34,355 nt of DNA, taken from assembly GCF_009695585.1 (NCBI RefSeq), contig NZ_VUNR01000030.1, positions 1 to 34,355 of the forward strand, in the 5' to 3' direction. The DNA is from Anaerovibrio slackiae. Lineage in GTDB: Bacteria; Bacillota; Negativicutes; Selenomonadales; Selenomonadaceae. The notes below the pieces were generated by a model, which was not told the origin of the DNA, searched no databases, and saw only the letters and a list, made by a program, of their open reading frames with translations. Made by a program: the position numbers and the translations under genes. This document shows positions 1 through 8,398 of the stretch, in pieces (position 1 is the first letter of the stretch; each line of letters opens with the position of its first letter).

Positions 1-71
1 CATAATCTCTTTGATTATTGTAGCATCAGGAAATCCAATTTCATAGAAAAATATTTAGTTGTAAAAAGAAA

Positions 72-661
<590 letters not shown>

Positions 662-729
662 TGGGGCGTGCCCCTGCTGGCTGACAAAACTATATACTAG
701 CCTCTTTGATGTTATTGCTATATAGAGGG

Positions 730-787
730 AGAAGGCAGCCTGTACCTGCCTGTGGCACTGTGCCGCAGGTGGGGGGCTGCCTTTTCT
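730..787 (+). terminator. Rho-independent terminator after the glucosidase fragment
   Basis: Outer stem AGAAGGCAGCC (730-740) with GGCTGCC (775-781), an inner stem ACCTGC/GCAGGT, then a short T-rich stretch. It separates the broken glucosidase from the IIB gene. Confidence 0.75.
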
Positions 788-853
788 GTTGGAGAAGCAT
801 GAGTTCTTCAAAGCAATATTTTTTAGAATAAGGATAAATATTTTGTCTATTCA

Positions 854-883
854 TTGCTTTATGGCATATATATGTCATATAAT
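854..883 (+). promoter_or_regulatory. Promoter of the PTS IIB gene with overlapping palindrome
   Basis: TTGCTT (854-859) and TATAAT (878-883) are 18 bp apart. The spacer is filled by a near-perfect 20-bp palindrome at 860-879 (TATGGCATA/TATGTCATA with one mismatch pair), a position typical of a repressor operator. A second palindrome, TGAAA-N5-TTTCA, lies at 978-992 in the leader. The leader to the IIB start is about 205 nt, the rest of the 436-bp gap after the glucosidase fragment. The regulator cannot be named. Confidence 0.6.
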
Positions 884-1097
884 ATGAGAGTAGCAAAAGA
901 CATAAATATGTTATGATTTTTTTATGATTTTAGCTGCTGGACGCTGGAATAATGTTTCAGATGAAGGGGGGATTTACTGAAACGTTATTTCAAGCCGTGC
1001 TGCAGGTATTGTAAAAGCTTTCCTGCTGATGGTAAAATAAAACCATAGAAGTTAGGTAAAAGCAATAACAAATGAGAGGTTAAAGGAGAGGTTATTT

Positions 1098-1400
1098 ATG
1101 AAGAAGATTGTTTTGTTGTGTTCCGCAGGTATGTCCACTTCCATGCTGGTAAAGAAGATGAGAGCTGCTGCAGCTGAAGAGGGCTTTGAGTGCTCCATCG
1201 ATGCATTCCCTATGAACGAGGCTGCTTCCAAGGCTGCTGATGCTGACGTTGTTCTGCTTGGCCCTCAGGTAAGCTTCAACCTGGGCAAGGTAAAGGAGCA
1301 GCTGCCTGGCAAGCCTGTTGATGCTATTGAGATGCGCATGTATGGCCGTCTGGATGGCAAGGGCGTGCTGGCTCTCGCCAAGAAGATGATGGGGCTGTAA
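1098..1400 (+). CDS. PTS lactose/cellobiose-type IIB component
   Basis: A 100-residue cytosolic phosphocarrier that passes phosphate from IIA to the sugar during transport through IIC. The N-terminus MKKIVLLCSAGMSTSMLV carries the phosphocysteine Cys8 in the family signature CSAGMSTS; length matches the family. It starts with ATG after an AGGAGAGG ribosome site. It is followed by a terminator at 1434-1466, so it now appears to be transcribed alone. The neighbouring IIA and 6-phospho-beta-glucosidase point to cellobiose or another beta-glucoside as substrate. No intact IIC is present nearby; only a C-terminal scrap remains at 1670-1726. Confidence 0.9.
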   Translation: MKKIVLLCSAGMSTSMLVKKMRAAAAEEGFECSIDAFPMNEAASKAADADVVLLGPQVSFNLGKVKEQLPGKPVDAIEMRMYGRLDGKGVLALAKKMMGL

Positions 1401-1433
1401 TTTTCATATCGGTTTCTTAACATATTCCCATAT

Positions 1434-1466
1434 AAAAGGGCTGGGGCAGCTTGCTTCGGCCTTTTT
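1434..1466 (+). terminator. Rho-independent terminator after the PTS IIB gene
   Basis: AAAAGGGCTGGGGC (1434-1447) pairs with GCTTCGGCCTTTTT (1453-1466), 14 pairs including four G-U wobbles, with a 5-nt loop and a T run. Confidence 0.7.
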
Positions 1467-1538
1467 ACTTACAATTTTCCCCCTGATTCAGGCAATTTTT
1501 TTGTCCTATTTATGCGATCTTTTATTGCATAAAAAAAT

Positions 1539-1661
1539 ACCGTAGGAACTACGGAAATTAACGCCCACGGAGAGTGTGTAAGTCCTTTTGCCAAGGCAGA
1601 AGGCTGTTCTCGTAGAAGTGGGAATCTCCCTCCTCAAACGCTAAGCGTTAGGAGGGAGTAG
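1539..1661 (+). pseudogene. TnpB C-terminal remnant (IS200/IS605 family)
   Basis: A 40-codon frame reads TVGTTEINAHGE and continues to a stop at 1659-1661. The GTT-E-INA-HGE pattern is the characteristic tail that follows the zinc ribbon in TnpB (OrfB) proteins of IS200/IS605 elements. An in-frame TAA stands just upstream and the rest of tnpB is missing. The 3' end overlaps the element's right-end hairpin. No nuclease can be made from this remnant. Confidence 0.85.
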
Positions 1662-1666
1662 TTCAA
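1590..1666 (+). mobile_element. IS200/IS605 right end / omega-RNA scaffold remnant
   Basis: A strong hairpin, CTCCCTCCT (1626-1634) with AGGAGGGAG (1650-1658) and an inner AACGCT/AGCGTT stem, is followed by GTAGTTCAA. This is the usual architecture of the right end of tnpB-carrying elements, where the end of tnpB doubles as the scaffold of the omega (reRNA) guide RNA. The sequence after about 1666 (CTCCCGTTTGTAAAG) would be in the guide position, and it reads into the end of a PTS IIC gene. The left end of the element is absent. The exact right boundary is inferred from family pattern. Confidence 0.7.
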
Positions 1667-1669
1667 CTC

Positions 1670-1726
1670 CCGTTTGTAAAGAAGATGGATAATAATATGG
1701 TTGAGGAAGAAAAGGAGGCTGCCTGA
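1670..1726 (+). pseudogene. PTS IIC permease, C-terminal tail only
   Basis: Directly after the element right end, an open frame reads PFVKKMDNNMVEEEKEAA and stops at 1724-1726, three bases before the IIA start. A P-F-F/V-K step followed by a charged tail is the usual C-terminus of cellobiose-type IIC permeases, and IIC beside IIA is a common gene order. I infer that all but the last ~18 codons of IIC were removed by the IS200/IS605 element or a deletion ending in it. The match is short, so the identification rests on position as much as on sequence. Confidence 0.55.
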
Positions 1727-1729
1727 CTT

Positions 1730-2071
1730 ATGGCAAACGAGGCTGCTGTTATGAATGAAGAAATTGAGATGGGTGCTTTTCAGATTATTGCTGCGGTAGG
1801 TACGGCAAGAAGCTGCTACATTGAGGCGATTCATGCGGCAAAGGCACATGATTATGAGAAAGCTGAGAAGCTGATTGCCCAGGGTGATGAGTCCTTTAAT
1901 CAGGGGCATGATGCCCATCTGGAGATGCTGGGCAAGGAGGCAGAGGGGGATTCTGTTGCCTGCCTGCTGATTATCCATGCGGAGGACCAGCTGATGAGTG
2001 CCGAGGGCTTCAAGCTGATTGCCCTGGAGCTGATTGATGTGTACAAGGAAATGGAAAAGCTTGCCAAGTAA
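1730..2071 (+). CDS. PTS lactose/cellobiose-type IIA component
   Basis: A 113-residue soluble, all-helical phosphocarrier that accepts phosphate from HPr and gives it to IIB. The block NQGHDAHLEML aligns with NEAHLVQTKLI of ChbA, placing the phosphohistidine at His60; HAEDQLM near residue 80 supplies the conserved metal-binding Asp of the trimer. Length fits the family. ATG at 1730 is preceded by AAAGGAGG at 1711-1718, which lies inside the tail of the broken IIC, so translation was probably coupled to IIC. Its partner IIB is intact upstream, but without IIC the system cannot transport unless a permease is encoded elsewhere. Confidence 0.9.
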   Translation: MANEAAVMNEEIEMGAFQIIAAVGTARSCYIEAIHAAKAHDYEKAEKLIAQGDESFNQGHDAHLEMLGKEAEGDSVACLLIIHAEDQLMSAEGFKLIALELIDVYKEMEKLAK

Positions 2072-2073
2072 AA

Positions 2074-2102
2074 TTGTCGTGGCTAAGAGATTGTGATACA
2101 AT
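2074..2102 (+). promoter_or_regulatory. Promoter upstream of the intact 6-phospho-beta-glucosidase
   Basis: TTGTCG (2074-2079) and TACAAT (2097-2102) are exactly 17 bp apart in the 69-bp gap between the IIA gene and the glucosidase. It would let the glucosidase be expressed independently of the damaged upstream operon. Confidence 0.5.
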
Positions 2103-2122
2103 TGGAATATACAAGTAACTAA

Positions 2123-3580
<1,458 letters not shown>

Positions 3581-3603
3581 GGCATAGATGTTGATTGCCA
3601 AAT

Positions 3604-3653
3604 AAAAGAGCACAGGCTTCACGAAGAACGTGTCGTGGAGCCTGTGCTCTTTT
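3604..3653. terminator. Bidirectional terminator between glucosidase and bioA
   Basis: Arms of 20 bp (3604-3623 and 3634-3653) match at 19 positions; the stem begins AAAAGAGCACAGGCT and ends in CTTTT, so both strands have a T run. It serves the convergent glucosidase and biotin operons. Confidence 0.9.
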
Positions 3654-3676
3654 GCTAATTGTATATGATATGGTTC

Positions 3677-4885
3677 TTAATGCTCTTTGAACCATGCCTT
3701 CATGGTGTCAAAGATTTTCACCAGCGGTTCTTCTTCAATGATATATGGTACCATGGAGTACATATAGCTGAGGAACGGACGGGAGAATACCCCGCGCTCA
3801 TAGGCAAACTGCTGGTAGCCTCTGAGGGTGTCAGGATTTTTGACCTCAATGCAGGCACAGCCACCCATGATGCGGATTTCCTGAATCCTTTCATCGGCAA
3901 AACCGGCAAGTTCCCGCCGGGAGATGGCATCAATGCGCTTGATTTTTGCCATGTAATCCTCACGCTCAAAGATTTCGATGCCCTTGAGGGCTACGGCACA
4001 GGCCAGGGCGTTGCCCATGAAGGTAGGGCCGTGCATGAGAGCCTTGCGGTCATCATCGCTGTAGAAAGCATCGTAGACCTTGTGGTTGGCAACGGTGGCG
4101 GCATGGCCGATATAGCCACCGGTAAGAGCCTTGCCCAGCACCAGGATATCAGGCAGCACCAGGTCGGCTACAAAGCGGTTGCCGGTGCGCCCGAAGCCTG
4201 TTGCCACCTCGTCAAATATCAGCAGCACATCGTACTGGCTGCACAGCTCCCGTGCCCTCTGCAGGAAAGAAACATCATACATCTGCATTCCCCCAGCCCC
4301 CTGCAAAAGAGGCTCCACAATGAAGCTGTTCAGCTGGTCATGGTACCTGGCAAAGGCCTCCTCCAGGGCAGGGATGGTGGTAGGGATATGGATGCAGCCA
4401 GCCTTCTGGTCAACGCCGTCCTTCTGCTCAAAGGCAAAGTGGTAATCTTCGTCATCGCCCACTTCCATAGCCTTGAAGGTATCACCGTGGTAGGCACGGT
4501 TCAAGGCCAGCACCAGAGTGCGTTTGTTGCCCTTGTTCACATGGTATTGAAGTGCCATCTTCAGGGAAACCTCTACAGCTACGCTGCCGGAGTCGGAAAA
4601 AAAGCAGTAATCAAGGTCTCCCGGCAGAAATTCCTGCAATTTGGCAGAAAGCTGCTGCACCGGCTCATGGGTAAGCCCTCCCAGCATCACATGGCAGAAA
4701 TTGTCAGCCTGCTCCTTGATGGCTGCTGTCAGCTCCGGGTGCTTGTAGCCGTGAATCATGCACCACCAGGAGCTGACGGAGTCAATGAGCTTCTGATCCT
4801 TTGTGTAGAGATAGACACCCTCCGCATCCTCAATCTTGTAGGGCTCCTTCATGTTTTTCATCTGCTGGTATGGATACCAAATCAT
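3677..4885 (-). CDS. bioA: Adenosylmethionine-8-amino-7-oxononanoate aminotransferase (BioA)
   Basis: A 402-residue PLP enzyme that converts 8-amino-7-oxononanoate (KAPA) to 7,8-diaminononanoate (DAPA) with SAM as amino donor. It shows the class III aminotransferase pattern: SSWWCMIHGYKHPEL near residue 38 (the Trp-rich stretch characteristic of BioA), IFDEVATGFGRTG with Asp225, and the PLP lysine Lys252 in LGKALTGG. Length is usual. It is the last gene of the bioB-bioD-bioA operon; its ATG directly follows the bioD stop, and the ribosome site GAGGTGA lies inside the end of bioD, indicating translational coupling. bioF, bioC and bioH are not in the window. Confidence 0.95.
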   Translation of the reverse strand: MIWYPYQQMKNMKEPYKIEDAEGVYLYTKDQKLIDSVSSWWCMIHGYKHPELTAAIKEQADNFCHVMLGGLTHEPVQQLSAKLQEFLPGDLDYCFFSDSGSVAVEVSLKMALQYHVNKGNKRTLVLALNRAYHGDTFKAMEVGDDEDYHFAFEQKDGVDQKAGCIHIPTTIPALEEAFARYHDQLNSFIVEPLLQGAGGMQMYDVSFLQRARELCSQYDVLLIFDEVATGFGRTGNRFVADLVLPDILVLGKALTGGYIGHAATVANHKVYDAFYSDDDRKALMHGPTFMGNALACAVALKGIEIFEREDYMAKIKRIDAISRRELAGFADERIQEIRIMGGCACIEVKNPDTLRGYQQFAYERGVFSRPFLSYMYSMVPYIIEEEPLVKIFDTMKAWFKEH

Positions 4886-5578
4886 TTAATTCACCTCATT
4901 ATAAAGATTTTTCAGTACATCAATATCTATGTGCAGGTCATTATCCCCCGGGGAGACCTTGGCCAATGTCGGCAGCCCTGTCATGTATTCGCACATGCGG
5001 ATGTTGTCATCCTCCATGATATTGCCCGGATGGTAGTTGTTGAAGATAATTCCCTTTATCGTCAAATTGCGAGCCTTCATGTACTCTGCGGTCAGCACCA
5101 CGCTGTTGATGGTGCCCAGGCCTGCATCGGCAATCAGCAGGCTGCTTAGGTTCAGTTCCTTGATAACATCCTCAAGCTGGATTTTGGCCTCGTCAAAGCA
5201 GATAGGGCAGAGGATGCCGCCGCTTCCCTCCATGGTGATGAAGTCATATTCCCCTACAAGCTTCTGGAAGCCCTCCTTCACCACAGGCATTTCCACCGGG
5301 TTACCCTCAATTCTGGAGGCCAGGTGAGGGGAATAGGCATTTTCATAGATGTAGGGGCACATGGTCTCCAAAGGCTGGGCAATGCCTGATGTATTCTTGA
5401 CAAAAAGGGCATCTCCCGGTATGAGGCTGCCGTCAGGGCGGCGGTCATTGCCGCTCATGGCAGCCTTGTAATAGGCGGCAGATGCGCCGCTTTCCGCCAG
5501 CTTTTTGACAATCAGCCCTGTAACGTAGGTCTTGCCTATATCCGTGCCTGTGCCGGTGATGAAAATAGCCTTGCTCAT
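4886..5578 (-). CDS. bioD: Dethiobiotin synthetase (BioD)
   Basis: A 230-residue ATP-dependent enzyme that closes the ureido ring of dethiobiotin from DAPA and CO2. The N-terminal P-loop ITGTGTDIGKT (residues 8-17) is diagnostic; MEGSGGILCP in the middle is the second substrate-binding motif. The start at 5578 was chosen because MSKAIFITG is the normal family N-terminus; a longer upstream frame only overlaps bioB. The ATG overlaps the bioB stop by ATGA, so the two genes are coupled. Confidence 0.95.
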   Translation of the reverse strand: MSKAIFITGTGTDIGKTYVTGLIVKKLAESGASAAYYKAAMSGNDRRPDGSLIPGDALFVKNTSGIAQPLETMCPYIYENAYSPHLASRIEGNPVEMPVVKEGFQKLVGEYDFITMEGSGGILCPICFDEAKIQLEDVIKELNLSSLLIADAGLGTINSVVLTAEYMKARNLTIKGIIFNNYHPGNIMEDDNIRMCEYMTGLPTLAKVSPGDNDLHIDIDVLKNLYNEVN

Positions 5579-6657
5579 GCTTCTGCCGCCTCCTGCTTTT
5601 GAACTTCCGTATCCTCTGCATCTGTGTCGGACATATCGTTCAATGCTGTTGTCTGATAAGGGGGTGTTACATCCCTGCCCATGCCCTGCAGCATGCTGCG
5701 GTCGCTGCGGATGGTGGCACATGCCACAGTGGTCAGCATGTTGCCGGTAATGGTGGCGGAGGCACCGGCCCGGAAAGCGGTTTCCCCGTCATTGGTCAGA
5801 AGCGCCCTGCCTGCCCCCAGGCGGATATTTGCCTCTGGATTGATGTAGCGGAAGAATGCCACCGTGCGGAGAATATCAGCTTCGCTCAATGATGGCAGGT
5901 GCTCAAGGGGCGTGCCGGGGATAGGCATCAGGGCGTTGAGGGGAATGGAGTCAATGCCCAGCTCTGCCAGGCTGACAGCCATATCCAGGCGGTCCTCCCA
6001 TGTTTCGCCCATGCCGATAATGCCGCCGGAGCAGGCGCACATGCCCTCTGCCTTCACCAGCTTCAAGGTTTCAATCTTCATATCGTAGGTATGGGTGGTG
6101 CAGATATTGGGGAAATTCCTTTTGGATGTTTCAATATTATGATGATAGCTGGTGACACCTGCTTCATGGAGGCGGTGCAGCTGCTCCGCGTTCAGAAAGC
6201 CCATGGAGGCGCACAGCTCAATATTGCTTTCCTTGCTCATGGCGTTGTATGCCTCAATGGCGGCATCAAATTCCTCCCCTGACAGGGAGCGTCCTGCCGT
6301 CACAATGGAAAAGCGGTGCACGCCCTCTTTTTCGTGCAGCTTGGCTGCCGCTACAAATTCTTCTGTTGGCAGGAAAGGGTGAGGCTGGCAGTCAGTGTGG
6401 TTGTGGGCTGACTGGGCGCAGAACTTGCAGTTTTCCGGGCATTTGCCGCTGCGGCCGTTGATGATGGCGCATAAATCAACGTGGTCGCCTACGCAGGCGG
6501 CACGGATTTTGTCCGCCCCCTCGCATAGCTCCTGCAAATCGCAGGTCAGGAAAATGCTCAAATCATCCTGCCGGTTGATGCGCCGCCCGGCAATGATCTC
6601 CTCCGCCAGCTTCAGCATATCGCCCTTTATCGCAGTTGCATTGTTTTCAGTAGTCAT
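5575..6657 (-). CDS. bioB: Biotin synthase (BioB), radical SAM
   Basis: A 360-residue radical SAM enzyme that inserts sulfur into dethiobiotin to make biotin. The [4Fe-4S] motif is KCPENCKFC (Cys73, Cys77, Cys80); SAHNHTDC, YHHNIETSKRNFPNI and GMGETWEDR are conserved BioB blocks, and the [2Fe-2S] ligands would be in INLRL-like NIRLGAGR near the C-terminal third. The last ~30 residues (acidic, DMSDTDAEDTEVQKQEAAEA) are an extra tail. First gene of the biotin operon; an AAGGAG ribosome site precedes the ATG, and a promoter with a BirA-like operator lies 15-72 bp upstream. Confidence 0.95.
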   Translation of the reverse strand: MTTENNATAIKGDMLKLAEEIIAGRRINRQDDLSIFLTCDLQELCEGADKIRAACVGDHVDLCAIINGRSGKCPENCKFCAQSAHNHTDCQPHPFLPTEEFVAAAKLHEKEGVHRFSIVTAGRSLSGEEFDAAIEAYNAMSKESNIELCASMGFLNAEQLHRLHEAGVTSYHHNIETSKRNFPNICTTHTYDMKIETLKLVKAEGMCACSGGIIGMGETWEDRLDMAVSLAELGIDSIPLNALMPIPGTPLEHLPSLSEADILRTVAFFRYINPEANIRLGAGRALLTNDGETAFRAGASATITGNMLTTVACATIRSDRSMLQGMGRDVTPPYQTTALNDMSDTDAEDTEVQKQEAAEA

Positions 6658-6671
6658 GGGTAAAACTCCTT

Positions 6672-6729
6672 CGTAAACTTGATTTTTATTGTTAGTTTAC
6701 ATTTTAGTAGCCATTTTTTGTATTGTCAA
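6672..6729 (-). promoter_or_regulatory. bioBDA promoter with BirA-type operator
   Basis: On the minus strand TTGACA (6724-6729) and TAAAAT (6701-6706) are separated by 17 bp. Immediately downstream, overlapping the expected transcription start, lie inverted arms TGTAAACT and AGTTTACG with a 14-bp spacer (6672-6701), matching the BirA operator form (GTAAAC-N-GTTTAC). This would let the biotin protein ligase/repressor shut off the operon when biotin is plentiful. birA itself is not in the window. Confidence 0.8.
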
Positions 6730-6830
6730 CCTATTTTCGATTTAAGTTGACACGGATGAATTTCAGTTTGTCGTAGTGAAGGTATGAGACTTCTGGAACA
6801 TTAACGGATGAATTTTGTTAGTTTGTGGAT

Positions 6831-7015
6831 TCTGTTCAGATTAAAATGGGCTGAGCGGGACAGCTACCCATAGAAAACACGCTCTCGCTCCTAGTTGTAC
6901 CTAGCGGATGCTAAACTCACGCTTCGCCTGTGGCTCGCGTATCGTTAAGCACCGAGGTACAACAAAGGTTTTCTATGGGTACTGTCCTCACTCATCCCTT
7001 TCTTGTCTGAACAGA
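6831..7015. repeat. 185-bp palindromic element, copy A
   Basis: Begins TCTGTTCAGA and ends TCTGAACAGA. The arms are imperfectly complementary over ~50 bp and share GGACAG and TACCCATAGAAAAC near the centre; an inner palindrome TTGTACCT/AGGTACAA follows. It has the same length and ends as copy B at 8214-8398. It resembles a MITE or other hairpin-forming miniature repeat and encodes nothing convincing. Confidence 0.75.
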
Positions 7016-7163
7016 TATAAACAAAATGACAGAACCACATACATTATTTGTTACCATAGTGCCCCATACAGCTTTACGAGCAAGCCTGAAAAGGGGGAGC
7101 TGGGAGGCTGACGAAACCTGATACTGCCAATATACTTGCAAGCATTTTGGCAGAACTTACATG

Positions 7164-7192
7164 TTGTATTTTTGTCATAAATATGGTACAAT
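7164..7192 (+). promoter_or_regulatory. Promoter of the structured RNA
   Basis: TTGTAT (7164-7169) and TACAAT (7187-7192) with an exact 17-bp spacer. The expected start, near 7199, is directly before the first hairpin of the RNA. Confidence 0.65.
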
Positions 7193-7198
7193 ACATGT

Positions 7199-7691
7199 GT
7201 TGCAGGATATGCCTGCAGGGCGGACGCGGTATGAAAATACCGTTATCAATGATACGGAATGATGGTCGCTCTATAAATAAGGCGGTGGGTTCTGCCCAGC
7301 AGTTTTTCACCGCAGAGAGCGTGATAGCATGGCTATGTTATCTAAGGTACGATAAAAGTGTTCCCTGAAAAGGGAAGCGCCTGTGATAAGGCATTAGCTG
7401 AAGCAATACGCGCGCTTATACCGCTTATCACATTAGTTGTGGTAGCTGGTGTAGCGCTGTTGTGCAAGCTAACAATTACGGGCGAACTGGCTTTGATGCT
7501 TCTGCATTAAGATATAAGTCACATATCGGCCACATCTTTTAGTAGTTTTACTGCACGAAAAAAGCCATCCGTGCCAGGATGACTTCTTCGTAGATGTTGT
7601 GACCATCAGTGTTGCTGCACTGGTGTATGGTCGGATAATTTCCCCCAAAAACCTATAGCGGCGAACCATCGTTGTGGTTCGCTCTTTTTTT
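7199..7691 (+). ncRNA. Candidate large structured non-coding RNA (~490 nt)
   Basis: Between a good promoter and a strong terminator the sequence is a chain of hairpins: TGCAGG/CCTGCA (7201-7217), CGGTAT-GAAA-ATACCG (7227-7242), CGCTCT/AGAGCG enclosing GCGGTG/CACCGC (7267-7321), GATAGCAT/ATGTTATC (7323-7342), TTCCCT-GAAA-AGGGAA (7361-7376), TGTGATAAG/CTTATCACA (7382-7432), a stem at 7558-7590 with CATCC/GGATG, and GACCAT-CAGTG/CACTG-ATGGTC (7602-7632). Two stems are capped by GAAA (GNRA) tetraloops, common in RNAs with tertiary contacts. No frame of useful length has a start with a ribosome site. I do not recognise the class; size and complexity suggest testing ROOL, GOLLD, OLE and HEARO models. 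Ordinary RNase P, tmRNA and SRP signature sequences were not seen. Confidence 0.65.
7661..7691 (+). terminator. Terminator of the structured RNA
   Basis: GCGAACCA (7661-7668) pairs perfectly with TGGTTCGC (7675-7682) across a 6-nt loop, followed by TC and seven T. Confidence 0.9.
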
Positions 7692-7736
7692 ATGTTTTCA
7701 TTTTACAGCATTTTTTTCATCAAGTCAACCTGCAAG

Positions 7737-7784
7737 AAAAAAGCACCAGCCTTATTGCCGCTGTTGAAGGCGGCAATAAGCTGG
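7737..7784 (-). terminator. Minus-strand terminator facing the structured RNA
   Basis: CCAG-c-CTTATTGCCGC (7746-7761) pairs with GCGGCAATAAG-CTGG (7770-7784). The A run at 7737-7742 becomes a T run on the minus strand, so it ends transcription coming from the small ORF at 7925-8050. Confidence 0.75.
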
Positions 7785-7846
7785 CGTGAGAAAAAAATAT
7801 TATCATTCGTCTTATGCATTTATCTTTATCTTATATATATTATAGG

Positions 7847-7902
7847 ACGTAGCAGGTCTGGTAGCAGTTCCTGTAGCAGTCTGATAGCATTTAGTGCTAC
7901 GT
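7847..7902. repeat. 12-nt tandem repeat inside a short inverted repeat
   Basis: Units GTAGCAGGTCTG, GTAGCAGTTCCT, GTAGCAGTCTGA and a diverged TAGCATTTAGTG follow one another at exactly 12-nt spacing from 7849. The block is bounded by ACGTAGCA (7847-7854) and its complement TGCTACGT (7895-7902). It lies between the minus-strand small ORF and its terminator. Function unknown. Confidence 0.6.
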
Positions 7903-7924
7903 GAAACCCCATAAATTGATGTTT

Positions 7925-8050
7925 TTAACCGTTGCTTTTTTCAGTCAGTTCCTGGTACATTTTCATCAAAGCTGCCACTGTTTCCGATGGGTTGTACCAC
8001 TTAGACGGATGCTCCGGGGTAGGCTCCATAAAAAAGCCATAGGCTTCCAT
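7925..8050 (-). CDS. Small 41-residue protein of unknown function
   Basis: ATG at 8050 is preceded by AGGTGG with 7-nt spacing. The product starts MEAYGFFMEPTPEHPSKW and ends with an amphipathic, Lys/Glu-rich stretch (AALMKMYQELTEK). The same frame is open upstream to about 8167 without an ATG, reading a Gly-rich stretch that could be the remains of a longer protein. The upstream part lies in the inverted arm, and its counterpart near 7075-7125 is frame-disrupted. A terminator follows at 7737-7784. It may be a genuine small protein or the C-terminus of a decayed mobile-element gene. No family recognised. Confidence 0.4.
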   Translation of the reverse strand: MEAYGFFMEPTPEHPSKWYNPSETVAALMKMYQELTEKSNG

Positions 8051-8213
8051 ACTGCCGCCACCTGCTCCCCCTGAGTAATGCTGCACGTTTATACAACGGT
8101 TGACAGTAGCAGGTTTCGTCAGCCACTCCGCCCCCCTTTTCAGCTTTTTCGTGAAGTCAGATTAATTGCTGCAGTATCATACTGATTTAATGCAATTGGA
8201 TTATTTTGTTGTA

Positions 8214-8398
8214 TCTGTTCAGACAAAAGAGGGACAGGTGCGGCATGTACCCAAAGAAAACCTTGAGTGCAGCCTCGCTTCTTAGCGAGTGCGAGCGTAA
8301 GCGATGCAGGAGCTTAGAAGCGCGAGGCTGTGCTAAGAGCGAGAGCGAGTTTTCTATGGGTACTGCCGCTACCTGTCCATTTATAATGTCTGAACAGA
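8214..8398. repeat. 185-bp palindromic element, copy B
   Basis: Same terminal sequences (TCTGTTCAGA/TCTGAACAGA), same length and same inner blocks (GGACAG, TACCCA-AGAAAAC) as copy A at 6831-7015, in opposite orientation. The centre has a strong stem with CAGCCTCGC and GCGAGGCTG. Together the copies form the core of the inverted arms. Confidence 0.75.

Noticed and set aside
1-60. Minus-strand frame reading YEIGFPDATIIKEIM
   Set aside because: Protein-like, but only about 18 codons long, without a start codon and cut by the window edge; no family can be supported.
1539-1661. Functional TnpB nuclease gene
   Set aside because: Only the last 40 codons remain, with an in-frame stop immediately upstream.
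3659-5149. 496-codon open frame antisense to bioA and bioD
   Set aside because: It spans two well-defined biotin genes and the terminator region; it is an artefact of low stop frequency in GC-rich antisense codons.
6908-7310. Short ORFs of 65-80 codons across palindromic element A and the RNA promoter
   Set aside because: They cross the hairpin arms and promoter, have no ribosome sites and differ completely between copies A and B.
7357-7510. GTG-started ~50-codon hydrophobic peptide inside the structured RNA
   Set aside because: It contains a membrane-like stretch, as in type I toxins, but there is no ribosome site and the region is a run of stable hairpins; kept as a remote alternative only.
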